DNA of 64,000 nt from Papiliotrema nemorosa (taxonomy: Eukaryota; Basidiomycota; Tremellomycetes; Tremellales; Rhynchogastremaceae): assembly GCA_032158125.1 (NCBI GenBank), contig JASKOT010000019.1, forward strand, positions 1-64,000. The letters run 5' to 3'. The notes under the pieces were generated by a model. It worked only from the letters and a program-made list of their open reading frames with translations. It searched no databases and was not told the origin of the DNA. Every line of letters starts with the position of its first letter. The first letter of the stretch is position 1. Below are positions 57,137 to 64,000 of the stretch, one piece after another. Position numbers and translations under genes: made by a program.

Positions 57137-58714
57137 ATGATTCCCACTACGGCTCTCCTGCCTCTCCTTGCCTTACCGGCCCTCGCTGCACCACTTCGTA
57201 TGCCCATGCCTATGAACCACCGTCGAGATATCGCGCACGACGAGCGGGGTCTTCTCTCGGGACTCGGACTCGACGTCGGTCTAGACCTCGACCTCGGGCT
57301 GAACCTTGACCTTGCACCTGTACTCGACCTGGATCTAGGAATCGAGCTGGACCTCGAGTCTGACACTTGGCTAAAATGTCATAATATTCAAGGACCCTTT
57401 GGCGGTCGACAATACGACCTTGGATGTACTTGTGTAGGCTCAGCCGGTGGACTGTTGTTGGAAGTGGACGTGGAAGCGGTGGTCAATGTGGCTGGCCTGG
57501 ATGCCTGGGTCCGAGCTCAAGTGGGTCGTGTGACGAGTAGTACGGAGAGTGTACTCATGAACAGGTCGATCTTGGTCTTGAATTTTACTACCCTGCTGGT
57601 GCACGACCAATCTGTGACGGAAGAGGAGGTTGGCATTGTCCCACTGGTGTAAGCTGTCTGTTTGTATGACCCCAGTGCTTAGGGCTGATGTCAGAACTGC
57701 GGAGGAGCTAGCTCTTCAGCACCGCCCTCGACAAGCTCTGCGGCGCCTCAAAGCTTCACTCCTTCATCTTCGTCGACCTCGACTCCCTGCTCGACCAGTA
57801 GTGGAGCTCCAATCTCGTCCGTCGCGCCCAGCTCCAGCGTGGTACCTATCAGTATACCCTCTTCATCGTCTTCCGTTTGGTCATCCTCGTCTATCGTTTC
57901 GATCAACGACATACCCTCTTCGTCAGCTTCGATCAGCTCCTCTTACTTCTCCTCCTCTTCGTCGGTCTGGGCCAGTCCCACCCCTTCGGCTTCGTCCACT
58001 ATATCTCCTTTCACCCCTGTGTCGTCTTCGGCTCAAACCACTTCATCGTATACCCCTAGCTCCTCTGCTAGCGTCACCGACAATGGTTTCCCAGCTTCAT
58101 CCCAGTCTTATGGCGGATACATACCTTCCTCCAGCGTATCTGCCAACTACGCCGCGGAAACTACAATTACCCTCTCTACGGTGTTTGTGGTGGAACATAC
58201 CCAGACTGTCACTGTCACAGCCACTGCGACGACTACCAAGGACATCTATATCCCTAATGAGACTATCACTGTTACCCAGACCCAGACTCAGACTCAAACT
58301 CAAACTCAAACAGTTACCGAAGCTGGCGAATGTGTGACCGACCAGTCTGCCGCTCCTTCATCATCCTGGACACCTCCAGCGTCGTCTTGGGTTCCACCAT
58401 CATCCGCCACTCCAACGTCGACCTGGACCTCGACGTCCACTGGGTCAGGCGTGCCATCCACCAGCTCCGCGGCTCAAATCTCTTTCTCTGCGTCATCGAA
58501 CACTCCCTCGTCAACCTCATCATGGACCCCACCTCAACCCTCTTGGGTTCAACCGACATGTGGTGAGGGACAAGAGTACGACATCAATCTTCAACTCTGT
58601 GTTGATGTCTGCTTGGGAGTTCTCAACGCAGTAGGACTGTGCGTGGACGCGGATGTGGATGTGGGGGTGGACCTTCCTCCCGTGGTTGACACTGTCCTGG
58701 GCGGATTGCTGTAG
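57137..58714 (+). CDS. Ser/Thr-rich secreted surface protein with Leu-Asp repeat
   Basis: MIPTTALLPLLALPALAAP is a signal peptide; MNHRRD gives a possible Kex2 site. Next is a striking Leu/Asp-Gly alternation (LDVGLDLDLGLNLDLAPVLD, then LDLGIELDLES). A Cys-containing module follows (WLKCHNIQGPFGGRQYDLGC, VDLGLEFYYPAGARPICDGR, GGWHCPTG, joined over introns). A long mucin-like Ser/Thr/Pro stalk, likely O-mannosylated, contains a TQTQTQTQTQTQTV stretch from 6-base repeats. A second small Cys module (CGEGQEYDINLQLCVDVCLG) and another acidic alternation (VDADVDVGVDLPPVVD) end the protein at TAG 58712-58714. No convincing GPI signal, so it is probably wall-attached or released. I do not recognise a named family; adhesin-like or wall structural roles are guesses. 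Confidence 0.78.
58276..58312 (+). repeat. Six-base coding repeat (CAGACY/CAAACT)
   Basis: About six tandem units of CARACY encode Gln-Thr dipeptides in the stalk of the surface protein. Such a tract may vary in length between strains. Confidence 0.8.
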
Positions 58715-59008
58715 ACCTTCACCCCTCATACACCCACCTCGCCCGCTCAACATCTACGAGTTTCGTTTCGACCATCCTTTTGCTGGACATTTGTTACGTA
58801 TAACCCCCTCTTAAAAACTCCTAATTCTTGTTGATCAAGGTCACTGTGTTTCTTTCACTGCTACCTCTCTGATTATAAACATATAGTAGCCTATTCCCTC
58901 GTTAGATGATGCTACTTGATATGCTTTCTTTGAAACGCAACACAACGAGCTCTTCTACTTTCCGATCCCACTTCACTGTAGACACTTGACACCTGGTAAA
59001 GACAGTGA

Positions 59009-61506
59009 TCAACTCCCTATCGCTTTGAAATAGCTTGTTGGCGTGTAATCCGTCGTTTCTTCGCCTGTATAATCATATGTTGGTTGTCCGAATGCTCCAC
59101 CGCCAAAAGTGAGGTATTCTTGAGTGAGACTCTCAGGGATCGGCGGAAGGTTCTCAGCCTGAGGCGTCAGCGAGATCCCTCTTTATGGTAGATGATCTGC
59201 GCGGCTAGAAGGGACTCACGCCATAAAGGAGCGGTACCATCATCCCCTATCTATCAGCCCTATCCCAGCGAGACATTCGTCTTGGCAGTTGGTGCTATGG
59301 TCTCCACTCGGGATACTCACCATTATCTGATGCATTGTGATATGACAATGCACGAGCCACAGTCCCGGATCTGTGACTTTAATCCGTAACAACCTCCATC
59401 CTCCCGGCGTACCAGCTGGTACTTTTTGACCGATATAGGACGCTCCAGGACCGGGGTAAGCGACCGATGTGTCACGTCGGAACGGCGTTCCCGTTCGGTT
59501 GGCCAGAGTCTGAGCCAAGGCTTCGTAGGAGAAGTTGCCCATTCCTACTCCCATATCCCAGTACTATAGTCAGTTCAGCTTCCACTTCATCGCTAGGATC
59601 TGAGCAACCGCGCTAGACTCCCAAGCGCAGGAGGTATCGTGAACTCACCTTTTTACCGTGACTATGCCAAGGGTGCGCTTCGACAAGATTCGTGGTTTCA
59701 CCAGGAACCATCTGAATGATGATATCCAACACTTCACCCAGTTTGACAGGGTATGTCATGGTGCTTTCGTCGTATCCTCCGTTCATCTCTGCCGCAGTGT
59801 CTGATCATCAGCTACTAGCCACTGCACATCTTTCCCAAACACAATACATGCAGCCAGAAAATTGGAGGTTGTACTCACAATTGGGCGGGTTGAGTTTCCC
59901 CGTTTCGTACATGTTCAACAAAATAGGAGTGGTGGGTATACTCTCGTTATACAATCTCTGATTCACCGACCATCTCAGGGTCTGATTGTTTCCATCCCAG
60001 GTGATTTGCTTGTTGTCGAGCCATATCCTGCGTGTGACTTCGCTATCTTTGGGAGGGTATTCCGTCTGCTTGTATTCTTCGAATTGGCTACTCGTAAGCA
60101 CGACAACCTTCACACTATCCGTCGAAAGCTGGTACTGGAAACGCAAGGAGAGTTGAGCAGAGCAATTCTGACTCACCCATCAATCCAGCCGAATGTCTCA
60201 TTGGCGAGGTAGACGGTTGTGTTGAGATTAGCAGGTACAGTGGCATTGGACATGTCAGTCTGTAAAGGCGCGCAATTGGCGTCATCCCGATAAGTCCACA
60301 TGGCTGCTCCGTTGGTTCGAGTAGGTCTCCACATGGACCTAAACCGCCAATAATAGCTGAAGGTCAATGCCCATCGCGCCATTCCCTCTGGGCGGTCTTG
60401 TATGCTCACTCCTGTTTCGGTGGATTAGTCATTGTCTCGATTAAAACCGAGTATCGCTGTCCGATCTGAATTTGTAGATCTTGTATGGGTATTGGCTCGA
60501 TATACGTCCCCTCCATTATCAGTGGACTTTCTATATTTTTCGAGTAGGACAAACTCACGTCGACTTCGAAAACGGTCATGTTATGCCCCTCGAGAGCCAT
60601 CTGGAGATAACTCAAAGCCCCAGTAGCGATGACCCGAACTCTGTATCTTGTATTCGGTTTGACAAACATTTGCGATACTCCACAAGATGTCGGACTGGCA
60701 CATGATTGGCCGGGAGCGAGGGTCGATGCGTTGCACTTATAAGGCGCGTGTCCGTTGATCAAGAGCGATTGGGGATCTCCGACCCAGTGAAAGGCAGTCT
60801 TGTTCAGAAGATTCGCCACTAGCTGCTCCTGCGTTGCCTATCGGTGTCAGTGCTGGATCTTTCGGCAAGGGGCATGATGAAGGCCTGCAAGGCAGGACGA
60901 CTCACATGGTAGTAGTCGCTGGTCATCATGACTAGATCGTCGTCGTATTCCACCGGACAACCGTCGCTTTGGCCGGATGGCGGGTCGACGATGATGGGTC
61001 CATATGCTGTCATGTCCTGCATACTGACATGCGAGTGATACCAGTAAGTACCCTTGAAACCGGGCTCCTGTACAGCATCAGTCGACCCTTCAACGATTTC
61101 CGCGATAAATGTCAGGACTGAAAAGGGGTACCACTTACAAGTTGAAATTCATAGTCGTAGAAATGCCCAGGTGGGATTGGCCATCCACTTCCTAATGGCG
61201 TACCATCGGAAAACGGGGATAGATATTGGGTGAATCCATGAAAGTGTATCGTGGTGTTTTGATCTGGAATATCGTTGTATACCCTTATCCAATAATGCTC
61301 GCCCTCTGTCAGTCGGATCAAGGGCCCCGGGGAAGTACCTACAATCAGCGGAAGGGGGGATGGAGAGTCTTACCGTTGATCACGATTGATTCTCGCGGGG
61401 TGCAGTCGCTGTACACGGTGGTATTCGTCAAGCGGAGGATGAAATCGGGCTGCCAGGCATGTGCCAAGCTGCACAAGCTCAAGATGATCAGCACGAGATG
61501 AGACAT
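59009..61506 (-). CDS. Secreted multicopper oxidase (ascorbate-oxidase/laccase-like)
   Basis: A three-domain copper oxidase, secreted (MSHLVLIILSLCSLAHA signal peptide). The four copper motifs are present in order: TTIHFHGFTQY, KGTYWYHSHVSMQ, VEAHPWHSHGKKYWD and GLWLVHCHITMHQIMGMM. The ligand ten residues after the Cys of HCH is Met, joined over an intron, as in ascorbate oxidases and Fet3 rather than high-potential laccases. Many N-glycosylation sequons (NNT, NAT, NET, NMT, NKT, NES) occur. It ends YTPTSYFKAIGS at TGA 59009-59011. About ten short introns. It oxidises phenols, ascorbate or metal ions using O2; no C-terminal membrane helix is seen, which argues against a Fet3 ferroxidase. ATG 61504-61506 is the start of the signal peptide. 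Confidence 0.9.
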
Positions 61507-62274
61507 CGTTTTGCCTCTGAGACGATCAAGGGTGTTGAGGAGAGGTGCAGGTAATTTATGTACCCATGTATATGCCTCAGATCACTGGAGCCATTTCTGC
61601 CGGTGTCTCCTTGGCCTCGATAATTCGGGCTGACGGACCGAATGCACTGCATGTATCGTCTGTCAACCGTAAACTTTTTGGTGAGAAAATCTATTTTGTG
61701 CCCCTTCCAAGCTGCCGCCGCTATTGGGGGACACCAGATCTCATTCCGGTCAGTCAGCTGGCCCCACTCCGATCTCCCTGCTGGGGCATGGGGAAAGGCG
61801 ATCAGCTGATCAAGATTAGACTTGCTGGGATTAGGAGCAGGAGGAGGCGAGAATAGAGATGTGCGTCCCGGTTACCCGAGATGGACGGGTGTAGGCGGCC
61901 ATGATGGTGATCCCGGTCCGAACATGGGCTGGAGGTGCGACCACGACAAACCTCTCCAGACGGAATGGAATCTGCGAGCTGCTGAGTGCTGTATCCGTGA
62001 CATGATAAGATCACATGCAGACCAGAGGCCCTCAGTCGAGTCTGTATCACTCGTACAGTAGGGCGAGCCGAGCACGAATTCGGTAGACTTGGCTTCACGA
62101 GATTCCGGCGCAAACAGGCTGTCCACGATGCCGAGTGCCCGAAGCGTCCCGCTCTAGATCCATTTGAGCAGGAAAAACAGCTATTGCATGACTTCTTCCT
62201 ACATATAACCTTGCTGTGTGCATTCGACTACACATATACTGCACTGTCTCCATACCTATGCCAGAAAACACCGC
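61507..62274. other. Intergenic region, promoter of the multicopper oxidase
   Basis: The 768 bases lie between the oxidase start and the next transporter's stop, both on minus. No gene. No copper-response element that I can name with confidence. Confidence 0.5.
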
Positions 62275-64000
62275 CTACTCGTCATCGTCGACCGAGACCT
62301 GGGTCTGAGGCCATCGTCGAGCATCAACCTTTCTCCTGAACAAAATGTCAATCTCTCGGTACGACCTGTTCTTCATCTCTGGCAAACAGAAGTAAGCCAC
62401 GACAAAGCAGAAGAAACCGGTCCCTGCCCAGACGTAGCCGCATTTTCCACCGAGGTTACCGCCAGTAGGGTTGAGCATATAAGAAGCGAGGAAGATACAT
62501 GGGATCTCGATGATGTAGTAGGTGGCTCGACCGATACCGGTGGTCAAAGGTCGGAGTCGGATAGCAGAGGTTTCACCAATAATGACCCACGATGCGGGTG
62601 CTGCGGCGAGGGTGAATCCGACAGAGACGATCAAACCGAAAGAGGCGGTGGCATATTGAGATGCCTTGCCGTGCCCGATGGAAGCTGCGATACCGATACA
62701 GATGAGTAGGATAGTGTTGACTCCCAATCCCCACAGGAAGAGTGTTCGTCGACCGAGGTAGGTGGTCAAGATCCAAGAGAGCATGACAAAGATCATCTGA
62801 AGGGCAGAGGTGATCAAACCAAGAGCAAACGCCGTGTTGTCGCTGATTCCGGCTTGTTGGAAGAAGTAGACGGCCTGGTTGGCGATCAAGTTACCGCACA
62901 AGTTTTGCGAAGCGTAGACACCACAAACGATCAGAGTTCGTCGAAGATCGGTACCTTTGAAAAGTTCCAGGTAGTTGGGAGCAGAGGCGGTCGCTTCGGC
63001 CTCGATGACTCGTCGCATCATAGCAACCGTCTCCCCGGCGTTCAATAGCGATTTTCGACCAAGTCGTTCGACGGATCGCGCAGCTTGCTCAAATTTGCCC
63101 TTTCGGGCCAACCACCATGGAGATTCCGGGGCAAACCAGATGAGGATAGCGAGGGGAGTGGGGAACATCCATTGAAGCGCGATTGGAATTCTGCCTCGTC
63201 AGCTTGATTCATCCTGGGGCGCTTGTTGACTCACTTGTAAGCATCAGTGTCCAGTCGCGAATTGTATCGGTATGCCACAGCTCCGACAATGATACTTCCA
63301 ATAGCCCAGAACATTTGCAACATCTGCGTGGCAGGAGCTCGAAGTCGGAGGGGAACAATCTCGGAACAGTACGCCGGCGCCTGGATGTCAGCTTCGACCC
63401 CTCCCACCGAGCAAAAAGTCACTCACGTTGGCGATGAAGATACCCCAGGGAATTCCCATGGTGAGCTGAGAAACGAAGAAGACGGGTAGGGAATTGGCAA
63501 AGAACATGATGAAGATAAAACCGTTAAGCGACATCAAACCGATCAAAGTCGACCATCGGTATCCCAATTTGGAGGTGAGAGGTCCAGCGAGGAAGACACC
63601 AATAAGCGCACCCAATTGACCTGACATTTGAAGGGCGGATTGCCATTTGGTAGCGATGACTTTGTTCCCAGCATTGTCCAGGATTCCAAACCGGTTCTTG
63701 AACTCGGGAAGAGCCACAAAGTTGTTCATCAAGAAGACATCGTAAGATTCCATAATCTGACGGTCAGCCTTGCCGAGTTTGCGTAGGGAAAGACTCACGA
63801 TACAGAAGGACATGACGAACGCCCAGAAACAAGCCATAGGGTAAGCTCGAACAGCTTCCATGACTGTCATGGCGTGTTCCGCATTCTCAGCTTCAATGGC
63901 ATCCGCCCTAAGATCCCTCTCCTTGACAATATCGCCGTGCTCTACATGGTCAAGACCTCCGACGTTCTTCTCAGCAGGGTAGTTGTTGACATTCTCGACC
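62275..64000 (-). CDS. MFS alpha-glucoside/maltose-type transporter, 5' end outside window
   Basis: A 12-helix sugar/proton symporter. The visible N-terminal part is hydrophilic and acidic (VENVNNYPAEKNVGGLDHVE) and the frame is open to the window edge, so the start lies beyond 64000. Blocks in order are CFWAFVMSFCIV, MESYDVFLMNNFVALPEFKN across an intron, LTSKLGYRWSTLIGLMSLNG, SQLTMGIPWGIFIAN, APAYCSEIVPLRLRAPATQM, FAPESPWWLARKGKFEQAAR, CGVYASQNLCGNLIANQAVY and AAAPASWVIIGETSAIRLRP. The PEMKNRSYREIDILF motif closes the bundle, and the tail ends QVSVDDDE at TAG 62275-62277. The PESPWWL and PEMKNRS forms are typical of maltose/alpha-glucoside permeases. Substrate is inferred from family only. 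Confidence 0.88.

Overview
The window is a chromosome end from a basidiomycete yeast, most likely a tremellomycete (Cryptococcus/Kwoniella-like). It begins with TAACCCCC repeats, which read TTAGGGGG on the other strand, the telomere unit known from Cryptococcus. The genes behind it carry many very short introns (about 36-60 bp, some with GC-AG borders). Several proteins have their best-known relatives in basidiomycetes: a macrophage-activating-glycoprotein-like wall protein, a PriA/CPL-like cysteine-rich protein and a GIT1-like permease. I read about 27 credible protein genes, plus two doubtful small ones and one gene cut off by the right edge. I see no tRNA, rRNA, CRISPR array or intact mobile element.

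Layout. Positions 1-32 kb are a subtelomeric nutrient-acquisition zone. It starts with an amidohydrolase (LigI-like) gene cut short by the telomere and divergent to an allantoate/nicotinate-type MFS permease. Then follow an FHS/BSC6-like MFS permease, a hexose-type transporter, a phytanoyl-CoA-dioxygenase-like enzyme, a GABA/amino-acid permease beside a Zn2Cys6 regulator, a GH1 beta-glucosidase and a secreted glycoprotein of unknown function. After these come a same-strand set (GH51 arabinofuranosidase, Zn2Cys6 regulator, sugar transporter), a PriA-like secreted cysteine-rich protein and a GIT1-like permease. Positions 33-48 kb look like a stable core: a GPI-type wall glycoprotein, the Arf GTPase activator Glo3, an epoxide hydrolase, a Cdc4-type F-box/WD40 protein, two orphan proteins and mitochondrial HTD2. 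Positions 48.5-56.3 kb are less ordinary: two divergent paralogous DXD glycosyltransferases around an apparent retroelement scar, two small related orphan ORFs, and a gene joining a PB1-like domain to a retropepsin-like domain that has lost its catalytic aspartate. Positions 57-64 kb hold a Ser/Thr-rich surface protein, a multicopper oxidase and the 3' part of a maltose-type sugar transporter that runs off the edge.

How it fits together: the first half reads as import plus hydrolysis of plant-derived sugars and nitrogen compounds, with regulators interspersed. The most distinctive sequence signals are the telomere seeded inside a gene, the PB1/dead-retropepsin gene, and a TATCGCAT motif array in the promoter shared by the dioxygenase and the GABA permease. 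Gene ends come from reading ORFs and splice sites by eye. Exon borders quoted explicitly are well supported; the remaining multi-exon spans give outer limits only.
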